This document shows positions 43,885 to 53,149 of a stretch of DNA of 64,000 nucleotides, one piece after another. Origin of the DNA: Sphingopyxis sp. (GTDB taxonomy: Bacteria > Pseudomonadota > Alphaproteobacteria > Sphingomonadales > Sphingomonadaceae). The stretch's first letter is position 1. Each line of letters starts with the position of its first letter. Under the pieces are notes generated by a model that saw only the letters and a list, made by a program, of their open reading frames with translations, was not told the DNA's origin and did not search any database. Location: contig PNNB01000047.1 of the NCBI GenBank assembly GCA_013823985.1, positions 186,001 to 250,000 of the forward strand, read 5' to 3'. The position numbers and the translations under genes were made by a program.

Positions 43885-44652
43885 ATGGAAAAAGCAAAAG
43901 TCTATCTGGTAGGGGCGGGTCCCGGCGACCCTGAACTACTCACACTCAAGGCAGCGCGTTTGATCGCCGCCGCCGATGTCGTGGTGCACGACGGTCTCGT
44001 CGACGCAGCAATCATGGCCATGATCAATCCGGCAGCACGGCTGATTTCGGTGGCCAAAAGCCGCTCGAAGCACACCGTGCCGCAGGACGGCATCAACGCC
44101 ATTTTGGTGCGTGAGGCGCAGGCTGGGCATATGGTCGTCCGGCTAAAAGGCGGCGATCCCTTCATTTTCGGACGGGGCGGCGAAGAGGCCGAAGCCTGCC
44201 GCGAAGCTGGAATTGATGTAGACGTCGTGCCCGGCATTTCTGCCGCCATGGGCGGTGCCGCTGGGTCAATGATGCCTCTCACCCACCGCGATGCGTCAAG
44301 CGCGGTGACCTTTGTCGCCGGTCAGTGCAAAGGCTTGACCGACCAGAACTGGGCGGGACTTGCTGGCAAAGGCCGCACGCTGGTCATCTATATGGGCATC
44401 GCGACCGCCACCGACATTACCGAAAAGCTGATTTCGGACGGCCTGTCGCCGGACACGCCAGTCGCGGTGTTGGAACGCGTCACGCGACCCAATTCGCGCG
44501 CGTTGCGGACCATCCTGACCGATCTTGGCGACATGATCGCGCGGGAAAAGGTCGCGTCGCCAGCGATTATCGTTGTGGGCGATGTAGTCCTGAAATCCGA
44601 TGCCGAAGACCGGCTTATCCATATTGTCAAACAGGCGGAGACACTGGCGTGA
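43885..44652 (+). CDS. cobA: Uroporphyrinogen-III C-methyltransferase (SUMT)
   Basis: A 255-residue enzyme that methylates uroporphyrinogen III twice to precorrin-2, the precursor of siroheme. Motifs are VGAGPGDPELLTLKA, VVRLKGGDPFIFGRGGEEAE, VVPGISAAMGGAA, PLTHRDASSAVTFVAGQ and LVIYMGIATA. It lacks the dehydrogenase/chelatase half of E. coli CysG, so that step is encoded elsewhere. It opens the sulfite reduction operon (cobA-DUF2849-cysI-DUF934-cysH), giving siroheme for CysI. Its TGA overlaps the next gene's GTG by four bases. Confidence 0.95.
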   Translation: MEKAKVYLVGAGPGDPELLTLKAARLIAAADVVVHDGLVDAAIMAMINPAARLISVAKSRSKHTVPQDGINAILVREAQAGHMVVRLKGGDPFIFGRGGEEAEACREAGIDVDVVPGISAAMGGAAGSMMPLTHRDASSAVTFVAGQCKGLTDQNWAGLAGKGRTLVIYMGIATATDITEKLISDGLSPDTPVAVLERVTRPNSRALRTILTDLGDMIAREKVASPAIIVVGDVVLKSDAEDRLIHIVKQAETLA

Positions 44653-44945
44653 AATTACTGACCGGAAATGAATTGGGCTCAGGCGCCGTTACCTGGTGGA
44701 CTGGCAGCGGCTGGTCGATCCATGTCGAAGACGCCATCGATGTCGGCGAAGGTGGCGAAGCCATTTTGCATGCCGAAGAAGGCGCCCGCCGGGTGAACGC
44801 ACCCTATATCATCGACGCGATTCCCACCCCCGAAGGCCCTCGCCCCGCCCACATCAAGGACCGCGTCCGCGCACTGGGCCCGACGGTCCGGCCCGACCTT
44901 ACCCTCAAACCCGCTGACCCTGCGGCTGGCGATTGGATCATCTGA
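44649..44945 (+). CDS. DUF2849 domain protein
   Basis: A 98-residue protein (KLLTGNELGSGAVTWWTG at the start; RVNAPYIIDAIPTPEG and HIKDRVRALGPTVRPDL later) matching DUF2849, a small family regularly placed between SUMT and sulfite reductase in alphaproteobacteria. It starts at a GTG in a GTGA overlap with cobA and stops one base before cysI begins, so it is translationally coupled on both sides. No catalytic motif is obvious. An accessory role in siroheme or sulfite reduction is inferred from context only. Confidence 0.85.
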   Translation: MKLLTGNELGSGAVTWWTGSGWSIHVEDAIDVGEGGEAILHAEEGARRVNAPYIIDAIPTPEGPRPAHIKDRVRALGPTVRPDLTLKPADPAAGDWII

Positions 44946-44946
44946 T

Positions 44947-46575
44947 ATGTATAAATATGACAATTACGACCAGGCTATCGTCGACGCCCGCGTGGCGGAG
45001 TTTCGCGATCAGGTGAACCGCCGAATGGCGGGTGAAATCACCGAGGACCAGTTCAAGCCGTTGCGGCTGATGAACGGGCTCTATCTTCAGTTGCACGCCT
45101 ATATGCTGCGCGTGGCTATTCCCTATGGCACGCTCGACAGCCGGCAGATGCGTATGCTGGCGCATATCGCGCGCAAATATGACCGGGATTACGGCCATTT
45201 CACGACGCGGCAGAACATCCAGTATAACTGGATCAAGCTGGAAGAATGCGCTGACCTGCTCGAAGAATTGGCCAGCGTCGAAATGCACGCCATCCAAACC
45301 AGCGGCAATTGCATCCGCAATATCAGTTCGGACCAATACGCAGGTGCGGCGGCAGACGAAGTTGCCGATCCGCGTCCTTGGGCCGAATTGCTGCGCCAAT
45401 GGTCGACCTTCCACCCGGAATTCAGCTATCTGCCGCGTAAGTTCAAAATTGCGGTGATTGCATCGCCCGAAGACCGCGCCGCCATGCGTCTGCATGACAT
45501 CGGGCTCGAACTGGTGCGCAAAGACGGCGAACTGGGTGCCCGCGTATTCGTAGGCGGCGGCATGGGCCGGACGCCGATGATTGCGCCAGAGATCAATCCG
45601 TTTGTGAAGGCAGACGATCTACTGAGTTATATCGAGGCCTGCCTGCGGGTCTACAACCGCTATGGCCGCCGCGACAATATCTACAAGGCGCGCATCAAAA
45701 TCCTCGTCCACGAAATCGGCGCAGATGAGTATCGCCGCCAAGTTACCGAAGAATTCGCCCATGTCAAAACGCTGGGCATCGACCCGCCTTTGGCCGAACT
45801 GGAGCGGATCAGCGCCTTTTTCGCCCCGCCGGCGTTCGACGCGGCGGATGTCGAACCCGACCGCAGCGACCCCGATTTCGCCGTCTGGCTCGACCAGAAT
45901 GTGAAGCCGCACAAGCAGTCCGGTTACGCCATTGTCAACATCAGCCTGAAACCGATTGGCGGCATCCCTGGCGATGCGTCCTCGGCGCAGATCGATGTGA
46001 TGGCGGATCTGGCGGAGAAATACGGCTTCGACGAACTGCGTGTGACCCATGCGCAGAATATCGTTCTGCCCCATGTCGCCAAGCGTGACTTATTTGCCGT
46101 GTGGCAGGCGCTGCGTGAGGCAGAACTGGCCAACGCCAATCTTGACCTGATCAGCGATATCATCGCCTGCCCCGGCCTTGATTATTGCAGCCTCGCCAAT
46201 GCCCGCTCCATCCCCATCGCCCAGAAAATCGCAACCCGCTTTGCGGATGCCGAGCGGCAGCGCGATGTGGGCGAGTTGAAGCTGAAAATCTCAGGCTGCA
46301 TCAACGCCTGTGGCCACCACCATGCCGGCCATATCGGCATTTTGGGCGTCGATAAGAAAGGCGTCGAAAATTATCAGCTCACGCTGGGCGGATCGGGCGC
46401 CGAAGACGTGTCGATCGGCAAGATCACCGGCCCCGGATTTGATGAGGACGGTATAGTCGATGCGGTCGAAAAGGCTGTCGAGAAATACCGCGAGCTACGC
46501 GAAGGCGAAGAGCGCTTTGTCGATACCTACCGCCGCGTGGGAATGGACCCATTCAAGGAGGCGATCTATGGTTGA
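44947..46575 (+). CDS. cysI: Sulfite reductase hemoprotein (nitrite/sulfite reductase family)
   Basis: A 542-residue protein with the duplicated nitrite/sulfite reductase fold and the siroheme/[4Fe-4S] ligand cysteines in IIACPGLDYCSLANA and KISGCINACGHHHAG; siroheme-contact arginines occur in RNISSDQYAG and HFTTRQNIQYNW. It reduces sulfite to sulfide for cysteine synthesis. The assimilatory sulfite role, not nitrite, is inferred from the DUF934-cysH partners directly downstream. The diflavin partner CysJ is absent here, as in many alphaproteobacteria. Confidence 0.94.
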   Translation: MYKYDNYDQAIVDARVAEFRDQVNRRMAGEITEDQFKPLRLMNGLYLQLHAYMLRVAIPYGTLDSRQMRMLAHIARKYDRDYGHFTTRQNIQYNWIKLEECADLLEELASVEMHAIQTSGNCIRNISSDQYAGAAADEVADPRPWAELLRQWSTFHPEFSYLPRKFKIAVIASPEDRAAMRLHDIGLELVRKDGELGARVFVGGGMGRTPMIAPEINPFVKADDLLSYIEACLRVYNRYGRRDNIYKARIKILVHEIGADEYRRQVTEEFAHVKTLGIDPPLAELERISAFFAPPAFDAADVEPDRSDPDFAVWLDQNVKPHKQSGYAIVNISLKPIGGIPGDASSAQIDVMADLAEKYGFDELRVTHAQNIVLPHVAKRDLFAVWQALREAELANANLDLISDIIACPGLDYCSLANARSIPIAQKIATRFADAERQRDVGELKLKISGCINACGHHHAGHIGILGVDKKGVENYQLTLGGSGAEDVSIGKITGPGFDEDGIVDAVEKAVEKYRELREGEERFVDTYRRVGMDPFKEAIYG

Positions 46576-46990
46576 GTTCCGTTACCGCGACGACGAAGTC
46601 ACCGAACAGCCTTCGGTCACACTGGATGCCTTTCTTGACCAGTCCAACGCCACCGCTGTGCGCCTTGAGCCCGATGACGATGCCCGCAAGCTGATCCCGT
46701 TTCTGGACCGTCTGACGCTCATCGAAATCGCCTTCCCCAAATTCCGTGACGGACGGGGATATAGCTCGGCCCGTATCCTGCGCGAGGCAGGCTATACAGG
46801 TGAATTGCGTGCACAGGGCGACGTTCTGGTCGACCAGATCGCCTTCATGCGCCGCTGCGGTTTCGACAGCTTTGCACCTGAAGGGTCGTTAAACCCGGAA
46901 GCGGTGGAACGCGCGCTTTCGACCTATGACCAATTTTACCAGAAAGCGGCCGACGCCGCTGTCCCTGTGTGGAAATTGCGCCATGGGTGA
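46568..46990 (+). CDS. DUF934 protein, sulfite-reduction accessory
   Basis: A 140-residue protein with LTLIEIAFPKFRDGRGYSSA, ARILREAGYTGELRAQGDVLVDQ and FMRRCGFDSFAPE, characteristic of DUF934 (COG3749), a family found beside cysI and cysH. AGGAGG in AAGGAGGCGATCT gives an excellent ribosome site for the ATG at 46568, which lies eight bases inside the end of cysI. Its own end overlaps cysH by eight bases. It may be an electron-transfer or assembly partner of CysI; no cofactor motif is visible. Confidence 0.88.
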   Translation: MVEFRYRDDEVTEQPSVTLDAFLDQSNATAVRLEPDDDARKLIPFLDRLTLIEIAFPKFRDGRGYSSARILREAGYTGELRAQGDVLVDQIAFMRRCGFDSFAPEGSLNPEAVERALSTYDQFYQKAADAAVPVWKLRHG

Positions 46991-47756
46991 GCAGGTCCGC
47001 ATCATCGATCGTATCGACACAAGTCCCCGTTACACAGAGGCCGATGCCGTTCGCCTCAACAATATGTTCCGGGGTCGCGATACGGTGGAGATGCTGACCG
47101 TCCTGCTGAAGGAAAATATGCTGGGCGATGCCGCCATCGTGTCCAGCTTCGGCGCCGAAAGCGCCGTACTGCTGCACCTGATCGCCAGCATTGATCCGAC
47201 CGTGCCGGTCCTGTTCCTCGACACCGGCAAGCATTTTCCCGAAACTATCAGCTATCGGGAAGAATTGCGGGAATTGATCGGATTTTCGGACCTGCGTAAC
47301 CTGACGCCCGACCCCGCCTTGCTCGCGGAAAAGGATGGTACAGGTCTGCGCTGGTCCTATGATCCCGACGGCTGCTGCGAAATCCGCAAGGTGTTGCCGT
47401 TGAAGGCCGCATTGGCGGGGTTTGATGCCCAATTTACGGGCCGCAAGGCCTTTCAATCATCCACCCGCAACGCCCTGCCCCGCTTCGAAATTGAAGAAGG
47501 CCGCCTGAAGGTCAATCCACTGGCGGACTGGGACAAGGCGCGGCTGGACGCCTATATGGCCGACCATAATCTTCCGCCGCATCCGCTGGTGGAGCAAGGC
47601 TATCCTTCGATTGGCTGCTCCCCCTGCACCACAAAGGTCGCGCCGGGTGAAGACCCGCGTTCCGGTCGGTGGAAGGGCTGGGATAAGGTCGAATGCGGGA
47701 TCCACAGCGATGTGTCGCCGCTGGATGATGGCGGGGCCAACGATCCGATTTTTTGA
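46983..47756 (+). CDS. cysH: Adenylyl-sulfate (APS) reductase, CysH family
   Basis: A 257-residue enzyme of the PAPS reductase family reducing activated sulfate to sulfite. It has SSFGAES (54-60, nucleotide loop), CC at 131-132 and CSPC at 212-215, the four ligands of the [4Fe-4S] cluster found in APS-type but not PAPS-type enzymes, and the catalytic ECGIH (C238). I therefore call APS as the likely substrate. The ATG at 46983 overlaps the DUF934 gene by eight bases. Last gene of the operon; the ATP sulfurylase genes are elsewhere. Confidence 0.93.
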   Translation: MGEQVRIIDRIDTSPRYTEADAVRLNNMFRGRDTVEMLTVLLKENMLGDAAIVSSFGAESAVLLHLIASIDPTVPVLFLDTGKHFPETISYREELRELIGFSDLRNLTPDPALLAEKDGTGLRWSYDPDGCCEIRKVLPLKAALAGFDAQFTGRKAFQSSTRNALPRFEIEEGRLKVNPLADWDKARLDAYMADHNLPPHPLVEQGYPSIGCSPCTTKVAPGEDPRSGRWKGWDKVECGIHSDVSPLDDGGANDPIF

Positions 47757-47803
47757 TTGGGTGGTCGAGTTACAGGAAGTTTGTACGCCTACTCCCCCTC
47801 ACC

Positions 47804-48205
47804 TCAATCCTTGGGAAAGAAATATTCCTGAATTTCCGCCGCAATCCGCGCCGGACGCAAGGTTTCGGCATCGATGCAGCACCAGCTTGATTTCACTTCG
47901 GCCAACACTTCTTCGCCGCGTTTGATCACTGTGTCGTAAAAGGACCGGGCGCCCTGCACCTTTTCGAGGACGACAGTGGCAATTACATCATCGTCCAGAA
48001 AGGCGGGCTTGCGGTATGTAATTTCGTGCTTCAGCGCGACCCACAGATATTTCGCCGCCGTTTCCGGAGGGGCAAGCTTGTTCCAGTGCGCCAACACGGC
48101 ATCCTGCACCCAGTTCAGGTAGCGGGCATTGTTCACGTGCCCCATGAAGTCGATGTCAGCGGGCAAGACACCGATACGGTGCAGATGTGGGAGAGCGTTC
48201 GGCAT
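47804..48205 (-). CDS. Acyl-CoA thioesterase (4HBT hot-dog family)
   Basis: A 133-residue single hot-dog domain with ADIDFMGHVNNARYLNWVQDA, the 4-hydroxybenzoyl-CoA thioesterase-type active-site motif (D-x-x-GHVNN.RY), then EITYRKPAFLDDDV and EVKSSWCCID. Such enzymes hydrolyse short or medium acyl-CoA, including YbgC-type proteins, though no tol-pal genes are adjacent. I start at the ATG at 48205, with AAGGGG about five bases upstream; the longer frame adds a basic, unconserved stretch. Confidence 0.85.
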   Translation of the reverse strand: MPNALPHLHRIGVLPADIDFMGHVNNARYLNWVQDAVLAHWNKLAPPETAAKYLWVALKHEITYRKPAFLDDDVIATVVLEKVQGARSFYDTVIKRGEEVLAEVKSSWCCIDAETLRPARIAAEIQEYFFPKD

Positions 48206-48368
48206 GTTGCCCCTTATATGGCGTTTTTTACCCCGTTTTAAAAGGGCTCTGCGGCTATTTCCCATGAATTTGCTACGAATTGTTTACAGTGTTGTAAATT
48301 TGCGGCGCGCGCGTACCGATCCCGATGCTTATCTACATGAACTTGCAACACAGCTATGCTGAACCCAC

Positions 48369-48719
48369 ATGGTAACCATGCCGCACGCCAAACCAGCCCG
48401 TTGGACCGATTCTCCCGCTTATCGCTGGGCCATGGTGATACTTGGCTGGATGCTGGTCGTGTCGGCGCCTCTGGTCAGCTGGTTGCCGGGGCCGGGCGGA
48501 CTTGCCCTGTTCGTCATCGGCTTGGGGGTCATCCTGAAACATTCGCTCTGGGCCAAAAAGCGCTATTCCCGTCTGGCGAAGCGTCATCCCGAATATGGCC
48601 GTTGGGCCGATTGGGCGTTAAGGCGCAACAAAGTCCAGCACAGGCCGCCTTTTCCCGACATCAAGCGCGACATCATGTACCTGTGCCGACGCGATGATAT
48701 TGGCATGAAACTGCCCTGA
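48369..48719 (+). CDS. Small inner-membrane protein with PGPGG motif (PGPGW family)
   Basis: A 116-residue protein with two hydrophobic helices (about 21-36 and 44-58) joined by SWLPGPGGLALF, the signature of the PGPGW transmembrane family. A basic cytoplasmic tail follows (SLWAKKRYSRLAKRHPEYGRWADWALRR). The function of the family is not known to me. ATGs at 48369 and 48378 are both possible. It lies 114 bases upstream of rpmH on the same strand and is divergent from the thioesterase gene across 163 bases. Confidence 0.8.
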   Translation: MVTMPHAKPARWTDSPAYRWAMVILGWMLVVSAPLVSWLPGPGGLALFVIGLGVILKHSLWAKKRYSRLAKRHPEYGRWADWALRRNKVQHRPPFPDIKRDIMYLCRRDDIGMKLP

Positions 48720-48833
48720 GCGTGTTGACTTTTACTCGCCCCACGCATAATGGCCACGTCAACAAAGGCGGTCGCTGGACAGATTCGGCGGCCCTTTTCA
48801 TTTCATACCGACTAAAAACTAAGGATTACAGTC

Positions 48834-48968
48834 ATGAAGCGCACTTTTCAGCCGAGCAATCTCGTGCGTGCCCGTCGCCACGGTTTTCGCCTGCGCATGT
48901 CGACCGCCGCTGGCCGCAACATCCTGAACGCACGCCGCGCGCGTGGCCGCAAGAAGCTGTCGGCCTGA
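48834..48968 (+). CDS. rpmH: 50S ribosomal protein L34
   Basis: A 44-residue basic protein: [20 protein letters not shown] at the start, then [20 protein letters not shown] before LSA, the full L34 consensus. AAGGAT precedes the ATG by about seven bases. It heads the conserved rpmH-rnpA-yidD-yidC-yihA cluster. The usual neighbours dnaA and dnaN are not upstream here. Confidence 0.97.
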   Translation: MKRTFQPSNLVRARRHGFRLRMSTAAGRNILNARRARGRKKLSA

Positions 48969-48991
48969 TCCAGACGACGGCGGACCGCGAT

Positions 48992-49327
48992 ATGCGCGGT
49001 TACAGCGTCATCAAAAAACGGTCGGATTTTCTGGCCGCCAACCGGGGGAAGCGTTACGCAACTCCCGGTTTTGTTTTGCTGGTAAAAGACCGGCAGGATA
49101 GCCAGCCCGACATCAGGCTGGGCATTACCATCACCAAAAAGGTCGGTAACGCCGTTGTCCGCAACCGTATGCGCCGTCGTTTTCGTGCACTGGCGCAGGA
49201 AATGCTGGCCGAAAAGGGCAAGCAAGGCGCGGACCATATCCTGATCGGACGCGATGGCGGCATTGAACGGGACTTTGGTGCCCTGCGCGCCGATATGGCA
49301 AAGGCATTGGAAAAGCTCTGCCAATGA
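48992..49327 (+). CDS. rnpA: Ribonuclease P protein component
   Basis: A 111-residue basic protein that helps the RNase P RNA process tRNA 5' ends. Features are [15 protein letters not shown] (substrate-contact helix), [24 protein letters not shown] (the RNR motif region) and [11 protein letters not shown] take the ATG at 48992, 23 bases after rpmH stops; longer in-frame starts run through rpmH in another frame and are not credible. Its end overlaps yidD by four bases (ATGA). Confidence 0.95.
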   Translation: MRGYSVIKKRSDFLAANRGKRYATPGFVLLVKDRQDSQPDIRLGITITKKVGNAVVRNRMRRRFRALAQEMLAEKGKQGADHILIGRDGGIERDFGALRADMAKALEKLCQ

Positions 49328-49536
49328 TCGCACGGGTTTTGATCCTGGTGGCACGCGGATGGCAAATTGGTCCATCGCGCATCTTGCCGCCGACCTGCCG
49401 TTATAGCCCTAGCTGCTCAACCTATGCGATAACGGCACTTCAGAAATATGGCGCAATTAAGGGTGGCTGGCTGGCCATCAAACGGCTATTGCGCTGCCAA
49501 CCTTGGGGCGGACACGGGCACGATCCCGTACCATGA
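49324..49536 (+). CDS. yidD: Membrane protein insertion efficiency factor YidD
   Basis: A 70-residue protein with an amphipathic N-terminal helix ([11 protein letters not shown]) and the family core [24 protein letters not shown], then [17 protein letters not shown]. YidD assists YidC/Sec in inserting membrane proteins at the inner face of the membrane. The ATGA overlap with rnpA indicates coupled translation. Confidence 0.96.
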   Translation: MIARVLILVARGWQIGPSRILPPTCRYSPSCSTYAITALQKYGAIKGGWLAIKRLLRCQPWGGHGHDPVP

Positions 49537-49572
49537 ACCGCCCAAAAGCTTGAATAACGGGGAAAGTTAAAC

Positions 49573-51339
49573 GTGGACGATAAGCGTAACCTGATAATTG
49601 CAGTATTGCTGACAGGCCTCATCCTGTTCGGCTGGCCCTATATCGCCAGCACTTTCTTCCCCACCCCTGCTGCAGTGACGGCTCCAGCGAAGGCCCCGGC
49701 ATCGCCAGCAGGATCGACAACAGCCGATGTGGCCGTTGGCACGCCAGCGGCAGCCGAAAAGACTGTCCCGCTTGCCGACGCATTGAAGGCGTCGGGTCGT
49801 GTCCGCATCGAAACACCGAAATTGCGTGGCTCGGTCAATCTGGAAGGCGCGAAGATCGATGATCTCGTGCTGCTGACGCACCGGACGGCGCTGCCCAAAA
49901 ATTCCCCGCCCGAGCGGCTGTTTTCGCCTTCAGGCACCAAGAAAGCCTATTTCGCCCGCTTCGGCTGGGTCGGCACGGGCGTTACCGTTCCCGACGACAA
50001 AAGCGTGTGGACGCCAAGCGCAAGCGCGCTGACACCTTCGACACCGGTCACGCTCAGCTGGACCAATCCTGAAGGCCAGAAGTTCGACATCATTTTGTCG
50101 ATCGACGAAAATTACATGATCAGCGCCAAGCAGCGCTTCACCAATGCGGGCACAGCGCCCGTCGAGATCGCCAGTTTCGCCCTGCTCAGCCGCACCGGCA
50201 AGCCTGCGGACGCCACAACTGGCGGGTCGATATTCACCCATATTCACATCGGCCCGATGGGCGTGTTCGAAGGCAAGCCCAATTATGATTGGGGCTATGT
50301 CGACGTTGATGAAAATGCCGGCAGCGAAGTCAAGTTCAACACCAAAGGCGGATGGCTTGGCTTTACAGACAAATATTGGCTCGGCGCGCTGATCCCCGAC
50401 CAGAAGGTGCCTGTGGCAACGAAATTCCGTGCGAGCGGCGACGTTTATCAGGCGCAGTTTATTCCAACGCGTTACACCAGCGTCGCACCCGGCACTTCTA
50501 CCGACAGCACCGCACGCCTGTTTGCGGGTGCCAAAGAAATGGCGGTGTTGACCGACTATTCAAAGAAATTGGGCATCCCCTATCTTGATTACGCCATCGA
50601 CTGGGGCTGGTTCTGGTTTATTGCCATTCCCTTCTTCTGGATCCTGCACTGGCTGTTTGGCGTGTTTGGAAACTTCGGTGTGGCCATTATCGGTCTGACC
50701 ATCATCGTGCGCGGATTCATGTATCCGGTCGCGCAGAAACAGTTTGCGTCCATGGCGCAGATGCGGGCGGTCCAGCCGAAGATGAAAGCCCTGCAGGAAC
50801 GTTGGAAGGACGACAAACCCCGCCTGCAGCAGGAAATGATGAAGCTGTACAAGGACGAAAAGGTCAATCCGCTTGCCGGATGCCTGCCCGTCCTGCTGCA
50901 GATTCCGATCTTCTTCGCGCTGTACAAGATATTGCTGCTGTCGATCGAAATGCGTCACCAGCCCTTTGTCCTGTGGCTCAAGGATTTGTCAGCACCCGAT
51001 CCGTTGACCCCGGTCAACTTGTTCGGTCTGCTGCCCTTCGACCCGCCGTCATTCCTGGCAATTGGTGTCCTGCCGATCTTGCTGGGCGTCACGATGTGGC
51101 TGATGCAAAAGCTCAATCCGCAGCCGATGGACGAGGTTCAAAAGCAGGTCTTTTCGATCATGCCCTGGTTCCTGATGTTCATCATGGCACCATTCGCAGC
51201 CGGGCTTCAGCTCTACTGGGTGATGTCGAACCTGGTGTCGATCGCACAACAGAAGTGGCTCTACTCACGCCATCCCATCCTTAAGGAACAGATGGCGAAG
51301 GAAGCCGAGGCGAAGGCGCGGGAAAAGGCGAAGGCGTAA
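49573..51339 (+). CDS. yidC: Membrane protein insertase YidC
   Basis: A 588-residue protein: N-terminal membrane anchor ([19 protein letters not shown]), Ala/Pro linker, large periplasmic beta domain (about 75-340), and the conserved C-terminal five-helix insertase core with [31 protein letters not shown] (hydrophilic groove Arg), [21 protein letters not shown] and [11 protein letters not shown]. It ends in a Lys/Ala-rich tail. The start is GTG behind GGGGAAAG. It inserts proteins with or without SecYEG. Confidence 0.97.
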   Translation: MDDKRNLIIAVLLTGLILFGWPYIASTFFPTPAAVTAPAKAPASPAGSTTADVAVGTPAAAEKTVPLADALKASGRVRIETPKLRGSVNLEGAKIDDLVLLTHRTALPKNSPPERLFSPSGTKKAYFARFGWVGTGVTVPDDKSVWTPSASALTPSTPVTLSWTNPEGQKFDIILSIDENYMISAKQRFTNAGTAPVEIASFALLSRTGKPADATTGGSIFTHIHIGPMGVFEGKPNYDWGYVDVDENAGSEVKFNTKGGWLGFTDKYWLGALIPDQKVPVATKFRASGDVYQAQFIPTRYTSVAPGTSTDSTARLFAGAKEMAVLTDYSKKLGIPYLDYAIDWGWFWFIAIPFFWILHWLFGVFGNFGVAIIGLTIIVRGFMYPVAQKQFASMAQMRAVQPKMKALQERWKDDKPRLQQEMMKLYKDEKVNPLAGCLPVLLQIPIFFALYKILLLSIEMRHQPFVLWLKDLSAPDPLTPVNLFGLLPFDPPSFLAIGVLPILLGVTMWLMQKLNPQPMDEVQKQVFSIMPWFLMFIMAPFAAGLQLYWVMSNLVSIAQQKWLYSRHPILKEQMAKEAEAKAREKAKA

Positions 51340-51344
51340 AGCCA

Positions 51345-51368
51345 CCCTCTTCCTTTCGGGGAAGAGGG
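51345..51368. repeat. 9-bp stem hairpin between yidC and yihA
   Basis: CCCTCTTCC and GGAAGAGGG form a perfect 9-bp stem around TTTCGG in the 40-base gap. No T-run follows, and the next gene's ribosome site (AAGGGATA) begins right after it, so it is probably a message-stability or attenuation element, or a copy of a dispersed repeat, and not a terminator. Confidence 0.55.
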
Positions 51369-51379
51369 AACAAGGGATA

Positions 51380-51997
51380 ATGATGGATCACAATAAAATC
51401 TTCTCCGGACCGGTCACATTTTTGAAATCGGCCCCGAAACTCGAATTTCTGCCGGATCCGATCGTCCCTGAAATCGCCTTTGCCGGCCGTTCCAACGTCG
51501 GTAAGTCCAGCCTGATCAACGCGCTTGTCAACCGCAAGGACATGGCACGCGCGTCCAATACGCCGGGCCGTACGCAGGAACTGAATTTCTTCGATGTCGG
51601 CACACCTCCATTGTTCCGGATCGTCGACATGCCCGGCTATGGCTATGCAAAGGCCCCGCTGAAAACGGTGCAGCAGTGGCGTTATCTGATTAACGACTAT
51701 CTGCGTGGCCGCGCGGTGCTCAAGCGCGTTTTCGTCCTGATCGACAGCCGTCACGGCATCAAGGAAGTCGACCATGAGATCATGAAGATGCTGGACACCG
51801 CAGCGATCAGCTACCGGATCGTGCTGACCAAGACCGACAAGATCAAGGCCAGCGAACGCGAAGCCGTAGAGGCGGATACCATGGCAAAGCTGCGCAAGCA
51901 TGTCGCCGCCTATCCCGACATTTCAGTCACCTCGGCAGAGAAAAAGGGCGGGATTGAAGATTTGCGTGCGGCGGTGTTAGAAGCCGTAGCATCATGA
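51380..51997 (+). CDS. yihA: Ribosome biogenesis GTPase YihA/YsxC (EngB)
   Basis: A 205-residue small GTPase needed for 50S assembly. The G motifs are intact: G1 [10 protein letters not shown]2/G3 region [12 protein letters not shown] and DMPGYGYA, G4 TKTDK and G5 TSAEKKGG. It starts at the first of two ATGs (51380, 51383) behind AAGGG. Its last codons overlap the GST gene by four bases. Confidence 0.96.
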   Translation: MMDHNKIFSGPVTFLKSAPKLEFLPDPIVPEIAFAGRSNVGKSSLINALVNRKDMARASNTPGRTQELNFFDVGTPPLFRIVDMPGYGYAKAPLKTVQQWRYLINDYLRGRAVLKRVFVLIDSRHGIKEVDHEIMKMLDTAAISYRIVLTKTDKIKASEREAVEADTMAKLRKHVAAYPDISVTSAEKKGGIEDLRAAVLEAVAS

Positions 51998-52665
51998 CGT
52001 TGAAACTGATCATCGGAAACCGGGTCTATTCAAGCTGGTCGCTGCGCGGTTGGCTGGCCGTCAAGCAATCCGGGCTGCATTTCGATGAGGTGCTCGTTCC
52101 CCTGTTCGACGAAAATTGGGACGACCGAAAGCGCGAGGATGATCTCGCACCATCGGCGGGCAAGGTACCCATTTTATGGGATGATGATGTAGTTATCTGG
52201 GATAGCCTCGCTATCATCGACTATCTGGCCGACAAGGTGGGCCGGGACCGTTATTGGCCAAAAGATGATGTCGCACGCGGCATGGCACGTTCGATGGCCG
52301 CTGAAATGCACAGCGGCTATATGGCGCTGCGCCGCAAATGTCCCATGAACACGCGCAAGAACTTCAAGGATATCACCGTCTCCGCCGAAACCCGCGCAGA
52401 CGCGATCCGCATTTTGCAAACATGGGCCGAGGCGCGGTCACGCTTCGGCAAACAGGGCCCCTATCTGTTCGGCACATTTAGCGCAGCGGACATCATGCTC
52501 GCGCCGGTTGTCACACGCTTTGTGACCTATGGCTTCACCCTGCCCGGTTTTGCGCAAAGCTATGTCGACACCATGATGGCCCATCCCTGGATGGAAGAAT
52601 GGTATGCAGGGGCAGCTGAAGAAAGCTGGATGATCCAGCGGATCGAGGACATGTTCCCGAGCTAA
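51994..52665 (+). CDS. Glutathione S-transferase family protein
   Basis: A 223-residue protein with an N-terminal thioredoxin-like domain ([20 protein letters not shown], then [25 protein letters not shown], whose D-S pair contacts the glutathione gamma-Glu) and a helical C-terminal domain with [15 protein letters not shown]. The SSW in place of a catalytic Tyr or Cys suggests a Ser-type enzyme. The substrate is unknown. It is translationally coupled to yihA (ATGA overlap) but functionally unrelated as far as I can tell. Confidence 0.88.
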   Translation: MTLKLIIGNRVYSSWSLRGWLAVKQSGLHFDEVLVPLFDENWDDRKREDDLAPSAGKVPILWDDDVVIWDSLAIIDYLADKVGRDRYWPKDDVARGMARSMAAEMHSGYMALRRKCPMNTRKNFKDITVSAETRADAIRILQTWAEARSRFGKQGPYLFGTFSAADIMLAPVVTRFVTYGFTLPGFAQSYVDTMMAHPWMEEWYAGAAEESWMIQRIEDMFPS

Positions 52666-52674
52666 GCAAAATGT

Positions 52675-53139
52675 TTAGCGGAGCCGCACAGTTGGATAGG
52701 GCGTGCCATCCTTGTGGAAATAGCCCTCTTCCCCGAAGGTCATATCAATATCGGAATAGCCGCCACCGCTGCTGCGGTCCCCTGTGCCGATCGCGATGAA
52801 CACGCAGTCCTGGTCGGTGCGGTTGACCAGATGATGCCCGTTCCGCACGCCGGCAGGCCAAGCCGCGACGTCGCCGGGACGCATGATCGTTTCCCCGTCA
52901 TCCTCGATGAGCACCGCTTCACCCGACAGCATGACGACCAATTCGTCTTCGCCTTCATGCCAGTGCCGGTGCGACGACCATCCGCCGGGCTTCAGAACGA
53001 CATGGCTCGCGCCCATGTGCCTAAGCCCCGCCATAGGGGCCAGCCGACGCCACCAGCGCCCCTCTACTTCGCGGTCAAAAGGTTCCGGATAGCCCGTGGC
53101 ATTGGTCTGCGGGATGCTATCAATATCCAGCTTGGGCAT
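52675..53139 (-). CDS. Cupin domain protein
   Basis: A 154-residue single cupin: motif 1 HRHWHEGEDELVVMLSGE (metal His, His and Glu) and motif 2 PGDVAAWPAGVRNGHHLVN (last metal His). A WWRRLAPMAGLRHMGAS segment precedes. The function cannot be told; such proteins range from isomerases to sensors. It lies ten bases behind aroC on the same strand, so it is probably the last gene of that unit, and it converges with the GST gene across nine bases. Confidence 0.82.
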   Translation of the reverse strand: MPKLDIDSIPQTNATGYPEPFDREVEGRWWRRLAPMAGLRHMGASHVVLKPGGWSSHRHWHEGEDELVVMLSGEAVLIEDDGETIMRPGDVAAWPAGVRNGHHLVNRTDQDCVFIAIGTGDRSSGGGYSDIDMTFGEEGYFHKDGTPYPTVRLR

Positions 53140-53149
53140 AGCCGATCTC

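Noticed and set aside
42372..47756. One operon from astD to cysH
   Set aside because: A 76-base gap separates astD from cobA, while every junction from cobA to cysH overlaps or is one base apart, so the sulfur genes are better treated as their own unit.
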